Part shown: piece by piece, positions 8,594-16,598 of the stretch | Numbering within the stretch: the first letter of the stretch is position 1 | Layout of the letters: each line of letters starts with the position of its first letter | Assembly: GCA_019748235.1 (NCBI GenBank) | Contig: JAIEPU010000110.1 | Location: 1 to 64,000 of the forward strand | Reading direction: 5' to 3' | DNA from: a bacterium | GTDB lineage: Bacteria > Planctomycetota > Planctomycetia > Kolteriales > Kolteriaceae | DNA: 64,000 nt | The notes under the pieces: generated by a model | Seen by the model: the letters and a program-made list of their open reading frames with translations, nothing else | Databases searched by the model: none | What the model was told of the DNA's origin: nothing | Translations under genes and position numbers: made by a program

Positions 8594-8757
8594 CGGTCAC
8601 CTCGCAATAAGAGAAGAAGGGAGCGTCCCCGTGCGACAGAGCACAGGGACGCGATGTCGATGAGGCAAGGTTACCGACGATGAAAACGATTGGAATTCTG
8701 AGTCGTGGAATGGAACAGTGATGGAAATGCTGTTCTTAAAATCGTGGCAGGTGACAG

Positions 8758-9321
8758 CTATGTGTCAGCGGAGATGATTTGTTGACGAACGAGGAAATCC
8801 CGCGTCATTTCCCAGGCGACAACGCCTAGCTCACTCAATCCGGAAATCGCAAAGCCGTGGCCTTGAGAGACAAAAAGATCAACATCTCCCTCAAGTTGAA
8901 ACCGCTTGCCGAAGGATTCTCTCGCATACCGACATTCGCGCGAGACGGAAGCCAGCGTGTAAGGAAGAGAATCGGGATGATCCCCGCGAAGATCGCGATC
9001 TTCGAGCACTCGGGCGATCTCGCGCAGCGACGTTGCTCCAGCGAGGAACTCGCGTCCTACTTCATGGAACATACGCAGCATCCGAAGCTCACGTTCCGGG
9101 CTGGGACCAAGCGTTTCGATCCTCACATCATCGTCAATGGGTTGCGGCGGTTTGACCCATTGCACGTCAAGTGCTTCCAGATTGAAACGGCGAACACTGA
9201 ATGGACCACGACGGCGAAGAGTGAAGACCATCACGTCGGGCGAGGCGTTCTCAAGGACCGCCGTGCTCATTTCAGAAACCCCGAGAACGGATGGAACAAG
9301 GCAAACGGGCTGGTGAGCCAT
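8758..9321 (-). CDS. Hypothetical protein, 187 residues
   Basis: The start at 9319-9321 (MAHQPVCLVPSVL) is chosen because AAAAGGA lies just upstream; the frame is open further, to 9420, without a comparable site. Pieces such as PERELRMLRMFHEVGREFL and ATSLREIARVLEDRDL suggest helical, possibly DNA-binding parts (the second could be an HTH). FVSQGHGFAISGLSELGVVA lies near the end. No signal peptide or membrane segment is seen. I do not recognise a family. It lies upstream of the DUF1232 gene and probably heads that operon. Confidence 0.55.
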   Translation of the reverse strand: MAHQPVCLVPSVLGVSEMSTAVLENASPDVMVFTLRRRGPFSVRRFNLEALDVQWVKPPQPIDDDVRIETLGPSPERELRMLRMFHEVGREFLAGATSLREIARVLEDRDLRGDHPDSLPYTLASVSRECRYARESFGKRFQLEGDVDLFVSQGHGFAISGLSELGVVAWEMTRDFLVRQQIISADT

Positions 9322-9823
9322 GTGCAAGTCCTTTTCGTTGAGGGCAACGGGTTGCTTGTAATGGAGAGACCAGCCGTCGGATGCAGACTTGCAATGAACG
9401 AGAGACGTTACGTGTCTCAACCGGTGCTGCGTCGTGACGGTCCGACGATCCTATACGCACGGCATATCCGGCAGAAATAGCAAAGCTTGCCTGTTTTACC
9501 TAAGACGCCAAAAGGTGCGCGGCATAATCGTTACAATTGTTGCCGTCGAGATAATCGCTGTAACACGATATTTCTGTCATAAATCCACCTCAACAATCGT
9601 CGGCGTGATTTGCTTAACCGTCATTCGTGACCCTTGGTCGTTGGCGATGAGTGACGGCGCTTGTCACTCAATCAAAACAAACCGATTTACAAGACACAGA
9701 AAACGTGACAGGTTATGTGACGTAAAACGCAGGAAATTGACTGGCGAAACAGTGTTGTCACTTATTCGACCGTTTAAGTGACAACGTAAGAACGGTCAAT
9801 CAGTCGTCGTTGAAAGAGGTGAG
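9322..9823. promoter_or_regulatory. Intergenic region with repeated TGTCAC/GTGACA sites (candidate res sites)
   Basis: No convincing gene lies in these 502 bases. A perfect inverted repeat, TTGTCACTTA (9755-9764) and TAAGTGACAA (9775-9784), is separated by 10 bases. Further copies of the half-site occur at 9661-9667 (TTGTCAC), 9705-9710 (GTGACA) and 9717-9720 (GTGA). All lie within 165 bp upstream of a serine recombinase gene, which is where Tn3-type resolvases have their res subsites and operators. The region also separates two divergent transcription units, so it must hold both promoters. Confidence 0.55.
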
Positions 9824-10465
9824 ATGCTGGTCGGATACATGCGAGTGAGTAAGGCCGATGGAAGCCAGGTCAATGACCTGCAGCGTGATGCCTTACTCGC
9901 GGCAGGAGTCCATGAACAGCATTTCTATGAAGACGCCGCTTCTGGCAAGCGGGACGATCGGCCAGGTCTTGCTGCTTGTTTCAAAGCATTACGAGAGGGT
10001 GATACGCTCCTCGTTTGGAAGCTTGATCGTCTCGGGCGTGATCTGCGGCACTTGGTCAATACGGTCCATGACCTCACCGCTCGCGGCATCGGCTTCAAGG
10101 TGCTTACCGGACATGGTGCGAGCATCGACACGACATCCGCCAGCGGCAAGCTGGTCTTTGGAATCTTTGCCGCGCTCGCTGAATTTGAGAGGGAACTCAT
10201 CATCGAGCGAACCAAGGCGGGGATGGCTGCCGCCCGCGCCCGTGGCCGGAATGGAGGAAGACCTTACAAGATGACCGCTGCAAAGCTCCGGCTCGCGATG
10301 GCCGCAATGGGCCAGTCGGAGACGAAGGTCGGGGAGTTGTGTGCCGAGCTGGGGATCACCCGGCAAACGCTTTATCGGCACGTTGATCCAAAAGGACTTC
10401 TTCGACCTGATGGCAAGAAGCTTCTGAACCGCCGGAGCAATGCCGTCCACGAAACCGCCCTATAG
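9824..10465 (+). CDS. Serine recombinase, resolvase/invertase family
   Basis: 213 residues. The catalytic domain starts MLVGYMRVSKADGSQVNDLQ, with the nucleophile at Ser9. It continues with DRPGLAACFKALREGDTLLV, WKLDRLGRDLRHLV (catalytic arginines) and GKLVFGIFAALAEFERELI. The C-terminal end GELCAELGITRQTLYRHV is a Hin-type helix-turn-helix. This is the small-resolvase architecture, used to resolve plasmid multimers or cointegrates. AGAGGTG precedes the ATG. The palindromic sites directly upstream support a resolvase role; a transposon resolvase is less likely because no transposase is nearby. Confidence 0.93.
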   Translation: MLVGYMRVSKADGSQVNDLQRDALLAAGVHEQHFYEDAASGKRDDRPGLAACFKALREGDTLLVWKLDRLGRDLRHLVNTVHDLTARGIGFKVLTGHGASIDTTSASGKLVFGIFAALAEFERELIIERTKAGMAAARARGRNGGRPYKMTAAKLRLAMAAMGQSETKVGELCAELGITRQTLYRHVDPKGLLRPDGKKLLNRRSNAVHETAL

Positions 10466-10476
10466 ATGGAGCTGAT

Positions 10477-10857
10477 ATGGAAAACTTGCTGACCGTTGCC
10501 TTCGAGGCGCATAACGCCGAGAAGAATCACCATCGTCACTATCAAGTCACGGTGGGGCGCGATCTATTGGATGATTGGACGGTCTCCATTCGCTATGGCC
10601 GAACGGGCCAGGACGGGCGCGAATTGCGTTATGCCGCCGCCGAAGCCAAGCAAGTCCAAGCGATCATCCGCGAGAGGCTGCATCGACGGCTCTCCGCTCC
10701 TAAAAGGATCGGATGCCCCTATCGCCTCGCGGTGTTCAGTGCGGCACCGGGATTCGATGCGTCATGCTGGCTGCCGGGGGAAATCATGGTTCGCTTTCAA
10801 CCAACGAATGTTCTCCTTAGAGCCCAAAGCCGCAATATTTTCCTCTTTTGGAATTGA
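10477..10857 (+). CDS. WGR-domain protein
   Basis: 126 residues. The N-terminal 85 residues have the WGR pattern (HYQVTVGRDLLDDWTVSIRY then GRTGQDGRELRYAAAEAK), although the tryptophan-glycine-arginine core reads Y-G-R. WGR domains bind nucleic acids and occur in PARPs and in small plasmid proteins, where their role is unclear. The ATG lies 11 bp after the resolvase stop, with GGAG upstream, so the two form an operon. The last about 25 residues (TNVLLRAQSRNIFLFWN) fall where base composition turns AT-rich; the original C-terminus may have been replaced when the downstream cassette entered. Confidence 0.7.
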   Translation: MENLLTVAFEAHNAEKNHHRHYQVTVGRDLLDDWTVSIRYGRTGQDGRELRYAAAEAKQVQAIIRERLHRRLSAPKRIGCPYRLAVFSAAPGFDASCWLPGEIMVRFQPTNVLLRAQSRNIFLFWN

Positions 10858-11109
10858 CACCTTCACACGCATCCCCACCACGGCCGAAACGGTAGACAGT
10901 TAAAGGAGATTTATTTCGCCCAGCCGACCTCGGAACAATTACGACAGCAGATACGGTGACCGAACTCGTTCTACTTCGAATTTTCGCTGGACAGATAGAC
11001 ATTTCGGAACGATGTCATACCAAATTTCTTATAGCGTTTCATGCGGCTGATAAATCATCGAAGAAGCAGATAGATTTTTGCCCCAAGTGAGGGACGAGCA
11101 GCACGCCCA

Positions 11110-12330
11110 ATGACTACAACTCATAACTCAACGCCTGACGACGCCACGAATCCATTTCTCGGCTATCTCTATCAGCTCAGATTTGCCCTTCTTGGTGGGC
11201 TTACTCTTCGCGACCCCTATGACAGTGTTGCCGTGGAATTCTTGGACGATGTACAATTCGCAACATCTAATGGCACGACCTTGCAGCTCCATCAACTCAA
11301 ACATTCGATTAATAAGAAATCCAGCCTTGGACCCAGATCAGAAAATCTTTGGAAGACAATCGGAAATTGGTCGAACAAGGTTTCTAATAAGCAAATCGAC
11401 CTCAACACGACTAACTTGTACCTCAATACTTCAGGGGCACTTACGTCACATAGCCCCCTTACACACTTAAAACTCCACAATCGCAATGAGGCAATGGCAA
11501 TCAGCGAACTTTTAGCTGCGGCCTCTTCGTCGTCCAATTCAGTGGTGAAAGATAATTTAGCAAAATTCCAATCTCTCAATCAGAGCGATCAACATCTGCT
11601 ATTATCTCAAATTATCGTACTAGATTCCGAAGTCAACATAATTGAGGCCGCCGACGAAATTGAGCGTGCATTAGCTATTTCGTCTCGCCCAGAAGACTTG
11701 AGCAAACACAGACAGTTTCTCGAAGGCTGGTTCTTTAGTCGGATAATTGAAAGTTTAACTGGAAATGACGCGAGGCTAATCGCTGTACAAGAGATTCGAA
11801 ATCACTCTGTTATAGTTCGTGATTTTCTCGTCACGGATGAATTGCCTGGGCTGCCAATCGCACCCATCCCTAAAGCAGAGTTTAACAATGAAGATCCAAG
11901 ATTATTCGTCGAGCAACTTCGAATAATCTGTGCGCGAGATGGGCGAATTCGAAGGGCCCAAACAGAACATTTTCAAGCGCTTACCAAACGATCAGAATGG
12001 TCTAGAGAAGGAAAACTTGCGATCGAAGAATTACCGAAATTCGACAGCCGCTTGATTGTGGAGTGGCAGATCCGACATGAATCAGCGTGCTCTAACTCGG
12101 AGGAAGCTGACAATGATACCATAATGCAAGAGGCCCAGCGTGTTTACAAATGGGTCGAAGAGGAAGCTCCCTCATCATCACAATTATATATTCGAAGATC
12201 ATTCTCCGAACCATTCTTGATCCGCGGCTCATATCATATGCTTTCTGACCGATTAGAAGTCGGATGGCACCCGAGATACAAGGAAATGCTCGCGAACAAT
12301 AGTTCAGACAATAAGGACGACAACCCATGA
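11110..12330 (+). CDS. ABC-3C system effector: Cap4-like nuclease domain with C-terminal domain
   Basis: 406 residues. The N-terminus has NPFLGYLYQLRFALLGGL, the G-Y-x-Y-Q motif of Cap4/DUF4297-type dsDNA endonucleases. It is followed by VAVEFLDDVQF and TTLQLHQLKHS, which give the E...D...Q-x-K arrangement of a PD-(D/E)xK site (about 38-65). The C-terminal half looks like the adaptor domain of ABC three-component systems and ends in a region rich in Trp and Tyr. The gene begins a tight three-gene operon (ATGA overlaps), and the other products fit the middle component and the ABC ATPase. The cassette is much more AT-rich than the backbone. Role in anti-phage conflict is inferred from family context, not shown here. 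Confidence 0.72.
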   Translation: MTTTHNSTPDDATNPFLGYLYQLRFALLGGLTLRDPYDSVAVEFLDDVQFATSNGTTLQLHQLKHSINKKSSLGPRSENLWKTIGNWSNKVSNKQIDLNTTNLYLNTSGALTSHSPLTHLKLHNRNEAMAISELLAAASSSSNSVVKDNLAKFQSLNQSDQHLLLSQIIVLDSEVNIIEAADEIERALAISSRPEDLSKHRQFLEGWFFSRIIESLTGNDARLIAVQEIRNHSVIVRDFLVTDELPGLPIAPIPKAEFNNEDPRLFVEQLRIICARDGRIRRAQTEHFQALTKRSEWSREGKLAIEELPKFDSRLIVEWQIRHESACSNSEEADNDTIMQEAQRVYKWVEEEAPSSSQLYIRRSFSEPFLIRGSYHMLSDRLEVGWHPRYKEMLANNSSDNKDDNP

Positions 12331-12845
12331 TGCTGTCCAGTCTCTTTACCGAGCATCCATATCCCGACGAACTGTTAAACCTGTACAATCCAGCCTATGT
12401 GGCTTCGATTGTATATCTTGGCGGAAGAGCATTTCGATCAAAAACTAAACGCAATATTCCCATCTATTTTCCATATATTATATTTCCTCTTATCTCAATA
12501 GATTCTTGTCGTTGCCGACTTCCTTACAAAACGGGCAAATTGTCGGACTGGGCTCGTCAAAACGGCGACGTTCTGTTTGATTTTCCTGAACGAGTGCTCG
12601 CTCTACGCCCTTTCGTAACCTCGGGGTTGATTTATTTACAGTCTCATTCGTTGCTTAGGATAGATAACAATGCAATGACCTTGAATATTGTCTCTCGCAA
12701 GTCTCTTACAAGATCTTTAAGCAGCATCATACTCTCTTCCGAAGATGTTCGAGATGAACTCGAAAGAGCACCAGCTGCGGGACGCCTCTTGTCTGCCGAG
12801 GGAGAGGTGTCTTCCGTCTTGGCAATTTTTGGACTTAAACCATGA
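12327..12845 (+). CDS. ABC-3C system middle component
   Basis: 172 residues. The N-terminal part LYNPAYVASIVYLGGRAF carries the Asn-Pro-Ala start that I associate with 'three-component ABC system middle component' proteins. It is followed by a compact alpha/beta region (IPIYFPYIIFPLIS) and winged-helix-like segments. The start codon overlaps the stop of the nuclease gene (ATGA), and its own stop overlaps the next start in the same way, so the three products are probably made in fixed ratio. It is expected to bridge the ATPase and the effector. The family call leans on gene order as much as on sequence. Confidence 0.68.
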   Translation: MMLSSLFTEHPYPDELLNLYNPAYVASIVYLGGRAFRSKTKRNIPIYFPYIIFPLISIDSCRCRLPYKTGKLSDWARQNGDVLFDFPERVLALRPFVTSGLIYLQSHSLLRIDNNAMTLNIVSRKSLTRSLSSIILSSEDVRDELERAPAAGRLLSAEGEVSSVLAIFGLKP

Positions 12846-14788
12846 CATTTCAAGTACTCAGCTTGAGTATCTATTCGCACGACAACCGAAGACGTGATGT
12901 TAATTTTCGACTTGGAAAGTTAAATATAATTACTGGACGGTCAGAAACCGGCAAATCGACATTAGTTTCAATAATTAATTATTGCTTGGGATCGGACAAG
13001 TATCAAATACCGGTAGATGTCATTCATGATAGCTGCTCTTGGTTCGGAGTGCTATTTGAAAAACCCGAATCGGGGGCTACTGTGTTTGTCGCCAGACCAA
13101 GACTTCCTGATAGTCAAAAAACCCATTCAGGAGCATGTGTCGTTCTGGGAGCGCGAGATCCTTTGGAATTCCATGAACTCTCTCTAAATGCAAATACCGA
13201 CGTTATTTTAAATACACTTGGTTCATTCTCAGGTATTGGTGACATTGAGACTGCTCCAGAAGAAGGACGGACTACAGAACCGATTCAACCAGGCATCAGG
13301 CACGCCAGGGATCTTATTTTGCAACCACAAAGTATTCTCGCGAGCGAGAAGCAGCTTCTCTATGGAACCGATGATTACTGGGAGAAAACTCATTTACGAG
13401 ACTGCATGCCCTACTTCCTTGGCGTTGTAACGGAAGACTTATCGCAAAAGAGGGCACGTATTCGGGATCTACGGCGAGAGGTTAAGTTACTCGAATTGCG
13501 CGAGCAGAAAATGTTGCAATTCTCAGATCGGGTCGTACTAGAAACGACAGTCCTGGTCGCGAAGGCCATTGATGCGGGCATGAGCATAATTCCGCCTGTA
13601 AACGGTGGTATCGAGAATGGATTACTGGCTGTTAAGAAGATTGCTGATTGGATTGAGTCAGAGGATACGGCAATTGCCTCAGAAGGCGAGGAACTCCCTC
13701 GACTTCGAGAAAGGCTTACCGAATTGGATCAAGAGATTGATGCAATAAGGTCCCAACTAGAATCTGCTGAAGCCTTCTCTATTAGGGCATCTACATTTGC
13801 TGGCGAAGGAGCAAGGCAAGATAGCCGCGTTAAGCTTATTTCGATATTTGGAAAAACAACCAACCCTCCAATGTGTCCGTTGTGCAATACAAAAATTGAT
13901 AAAGAGGACGCGGTTCTTGAACAGCTTATGGCATCATCTGAAAGATTGTCAGCCCAATTAGGTGCAGCTGAGCGGCAACGTCCACGACTAGCAAAGTATC
14001 TTGACGAGCTCAGAACCGAGGTTGCGACAAGGAAACAAGAATCGAATAATCTTAAAAGAGCGATCTATGCTCTAATCGAATCAAGTCGTGTATTACGCGA
14101 GCGACGCGAAGCTTCTTATAAACGAGCGAGAATATCAGGACAGGCGGCCGCCATTTTGGCGTCATTAGAGTCAGATTCGATTGCCGCAATTGATGCGCCG
14201 AGAAAACGTAAGCTTTTGCGCGAGCTCAAAATTCTCGAAGATTCTTTTGGCGACGATGCAATTGCCGAGAAAATGAGGGCTGCGGAGACAATTATTGCGT
14301 CTAGTGTTCAACGATATGCGAGTTCTATGAATCTAGCGCAAGCCGATACTCCACTTTTATTTGATATGAAAGAATTGACGCTTCGATTCGTAGTGGGCCT
14401 TCAATCAGTAACCTTAGAGCGAATTGGTGCGCAGAAAAACTGGGTTGGTTATCATATTGCAGTGATTCTCGCACTACATGACTGGTTTGTGAAGAATGAC
14501 AGGCCAATTCCCAGATTCGCCGTCTTTGACCAAGTGTCGCAACCATTCTTTTCGAACGAGAGCTTGTCTAACCCTGATCGTGCAGCAAAAGATTTGAAAG
14601 ATGAAGACCGAGAAGAAGTCTTGCAGATGATCGAAGAACTTTATAAATTTTGTATTCATAATATACAAAAAAGTCAGATCATTTTAACTGAGCATATTGA
14701 GAGCGATCAGCCTTGGTTTGTCGAGTCTGTCGTGGAAACTTGGCGTGGTGGTAATGCCTTAGTCCCAAATGACTGGCCGAGATTGTAA
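12842..14788 (+). CDS. ABC-3C system ATPase, DUF3732 / Rad50-like
   Basis: 648 residues. Walker A is TGRSETGKST at about 31-40, and the region after it, VSIINYCLGSDKYQIP, is typical of DUF3732 ABC ATPases. Long coiled-coil segments (about 200-330 and 360-470) flank a CPLC motif at about 344-347, like the zinc hook of Rad50. Near the C-terminus, RFAVFDQVSQPFF is the Walker B region, with Asp-Gln instead of the usual Asp-Glu; I recall this as normal for the family. The protein probably senses DNA ends or invading DNA and gates the nuclease encoded first in the operon. Confidence 0.82.
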   Translation: MTFQVLSLSIYSHDNRRRDVNFRLGKLNIITGRSETGKSTLVSIINYCLGSDKYQIPVDVIHDSCSWFGVLFEKPESGATVFVARPRLPDSQKTHSGACVVLGARDPLEFHELSLNANTDVILNTLGSFSGIGDIETAPEEGRTTEPIQPGIRHARDLILQPQSILASEKQLLYGTDDYWEKTHLRDCMPYFLGVVTEDLSQKRARIRDLRREVKLLELREQKMLQFSDRVVLETTVLVAKAIDAGMSIIPPVNGGIENGLLAVKKIADWIESEDTAIASEGEELPRLRERLTELDQEIDAIRSQLESAEAFSIRASTFAGEGARQDSRVKLISIFGKTTNPPMCPLCNTKIDKEDAVLEQLMASSERLSAQLGAAERQRPRLAKYLDELRTEVATRKQESNNLKRAIYALIESSRVLRERREASYKRARISGQAAAILASLESDSIAAIDAPRKRKLLRELKILEDSFGDDAIAEKMRAAETIIASSVQRYASSMNLAQADTPLLFDMKELTLRFVVGLQSVTLERIGAQKNWVGYHIAVILALHDWFVKNDRPIPRFAVFDQVSQPFFSNESLSNPDRAAKDLKDEDREEVLQMIEELYKFCIHNIQKSQIILTEHIESDQPWFVESVVETWRGGNALVPNDWPRL

Positions 14789-15331
14789 GAATTTAAAACG
14801 CGGTCCAACCTTATTATGAATGGATTCATTGGTCTCGCAGCATTTACATTACAATGATTCTGACGAAAAATGCGCCCTTTTGTCAGTATTTCTGTGTGAA
14901 CCAATCAACTAATTGACTGATATTAGTCGCATATAAATCATTAAAATTCTGCGTACTCACTTTATGGCGGTCGGGACTTCCCAGGCTTCGCTGTTCGCTC
15001 CGGTCGCTCTGCGACGAGCTGTTGCACCCTTCTCACCCCCTAGCGATGCGGCCTCTTCCCTTAATCACAAGTTAATTGGCTGACGCGGCACTTCTTCTCT
15101 GAACTATCAGGGGGCATATCCCCCGTGCTGTCAAGGATCGGGCCGGGCGTGATTGCACGGCCTCCTCCCAAGCTTCCGCGCGTTGCTTGTGCAGCATGGT
15201 CCCCTCCGCGCACCACGTCCTTGACCGCACTCCCCCTTGTTGGCTTCGGACTTCGTCCCCCCTTCGCCAGAGAACGCTCGCGCGTTCACGCGAATGGGAG
15301 TTTTCAAAGTTCAAGAAGGGAGAAAGCCATC
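14789..15331. other. Intergenic region between ABC-3C cassette and ardC
   Basis: No supported gene in 543 bases. The first 170 bases are AT-rich like the cassette, and from about 14960 the sequence returns to the GC-richer backbone style, so the cassette edge probably lies here. A short hairpin, GGGGG (15110-15114) and CCCCC (15120-15124), and a CT-rich leader precede ardC. The frame that runs through the leader on the plus strand from 15125 has no start signal better than the ardC ATG at 15332. Confidence 0.5.
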
Positions 15332-16234
15332 ATGGCTACCGCAACCAGTACCCGCACCGACATCTATACCCGCATTACCTCTCGCATCATTGAGGAACTC
15401 GAAAAGGGAGTTCGCCCCTGGATGAAGCCGTGGAATGCCGAGCATGCGGTCGGACGCATCACGCGGCCACTTCGTCACAACGGGCAGCCATATCGGGGAA
15501 TCAACGTCATTCAACTTTGGATGACGGCCGAGTCTTCCGGGTTCATCTCGCCGTTCTGGCTGACATTCCAGCAAGCACGCGAGCTTGGAGGATTCGTCAA
15601 GAAGGGAGAGCACGGCACCCCCGTTGTGTATGCCAGCAGCTTCACGAAGAAGGAGGAGAACGAGCAAGGGGAAGAGACCGAACAGGAGATCGCCTTCCTG
15701 AAGGAGTACACCGTTTTCTGTGCCGATCAGTGCGAAGGACTGCCGCAGCACTTTTACCAACTCGCTGAGCAACCCAAGGAAACGATGGAGCGGATCGAAC
15801 AGGCCGAGCGGTTCTTTGCCAACACCAAGGCCGACATACGCACCGGGGGCAATCAAGCTTATTACGCCATTGCGACCGACAGTATCAAGATGCCCCCCTT
15901 TGAAACCTTCCGCGATGCCGAGAGCCACGCGGCCACCCTCGCCCATGAGCTGACCCACTGGACCCGCCACCCATTGCGACTTTATCGAGACCTCGGCCGG
16001 AAACGCTTCGGCGATGCTGGTTACGCGATCGAGGAACTGGTTGCCGAACTTGGCTCCGCTTTTCTCTGTGCCGATCTTTCGATCACGCCGGAGATTCGAG
16101 AGGATCATGCCGCCTACGTCGCTTGCTGGCTCAAGGTTTTGAAGGACGACAAGCGGGCGATATTCACGGCCGCTTCGCACGCGACCAAGGCCGTTGATTA
16201 TCTGCACTCACTGCAACCGCGACCTGAAATGTAA
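15332..16234 (+). CDS. ardC: ArdC-like antirestriction protein, ssDNA-binding domain plus metallopeptidase
   Basis: 300 residues. The N-terminal ArdC domain has IEELEKGVRPWMKPW, PYRGINVIQLWM, SPFWLTFQQARELGGFVKKG and GTPVVYAS. The C-terminal zinc-peptidase part has THELTHWT-type sequence (HELTH at about 206-210) and a downstream Glu-rich helix (AIEELVAELGSAFL) that supplies the third ligand. Family members enter the recipient with conjugating DNA and protect it against restriction. AGGGAGAAAG precedes the ATG at 15332. A GC-rich hairpin terminator follows the stop. It is a standard backbone gene of mobilizable plasmids. Confidence 0.9.
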   Translation: MATATSTRTDIYTRITSRIIEELEKGVRPWMKPWNAEHAVGRITRPLRHNGQPYRGINVIQLWMTAESSGFISPFWLTFQQARELGGFVKKGEHGTPVVYASSFTKKEENEQGEETEQEIAFLKEYTVFCADQCEGLPQHFYQLAEQPKETMERIEQAERFFANTKADIRTGGNQAYYAIATDSIKMPPFETFRDAESHAATLAHELTHWTRHPLRLYRDLGRKRFGDAGYAIEELVAELGSAFLCADLSITPEIREDHAAYVACWLKVLKDDKRAIFTAASHATKAVDYLHSLQPRPEM

Positions 16235-16247
16235 TCGAACAGCTTCC

Positions 16248-16275
16248 CCCGGTCGCGCATCAGCGGCCGGGTTTC
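16248..16275 (+). terminator. Rho-independent terminator after ardC
   Basis: The stem CCCGGTCG (16248-16255) pairs with CGGCCGGG (16264-16271), with one T-G wobble, around an 8-base loop. A T-rich tract (TTTCCTTTCT) follows. It lies 14 bases after the ardC stop. Confidence 0.65.
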
Positions 16276-16311
16276 CTTTCTCATTCAATTCTTGTTCCGA
16301 GGACACTAGAC

Positions 16312-16506
16312 ATGGACCCGAACCAGACTTACCTCGACCTCATTGACGCGATGGAAGAGGAAGATCACGAGACCGCCCGCGCACTGGCCCTCGCCCTCAA
16401 GCGATGGATTAAAAGCGGCGGATTTCTGCCATATGAGTTCACGAAGGAAGAGATCGAAAACTATATCCTCGACGTCCTGCGGCGGACGGATTACTTGAAT
16501 GAGTAA
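16312..16506 (+). CDS. Small conserved-looking acidic protein, 64 residues
   Basis: Starts MDPNQTYLDLIDAMEEEDHE and continues as two helices (ARALALALKRWIKSGGFLP, EIENYILDVLRRTDYL). GAGG lies upstream of the ATG. It resembles the short helical ORFs found beside ardC on plasmids, but I do not know a name or function. It follows the ardC terminator by 37 bp and has the backbone's base composition. The next gene is on the opposite strand and belongs to cargo. Confidence 0.6.
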   Translation: MDPNQTYLDLIDAMEEEDHETARALALALKRWIKSGGFLPYEFTKEEIENYILDVLRRTDYLNE

Positions 16507-16598
16507 GAATCGGACGCGATGCTCGGCCTTAGCCGTTTAAAGGAGTACCGCTTTTCGTCGATATCTTATCCGATGAAGAGTGAAGATTGGCATGCTGC

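Noticed and set aside
9434-9781. 115-codon plus-strand frame before the resolvase
   Set aside because: It spans the repeated TGTCAC sites and has no ribosome site; the repeats explain the region better.
15311-16207. 298-codon minus-strand frame opposite ardC
   Set aside because: ArdC motifs including HELTH are on the plus strand; the antisense frame has no start signal.
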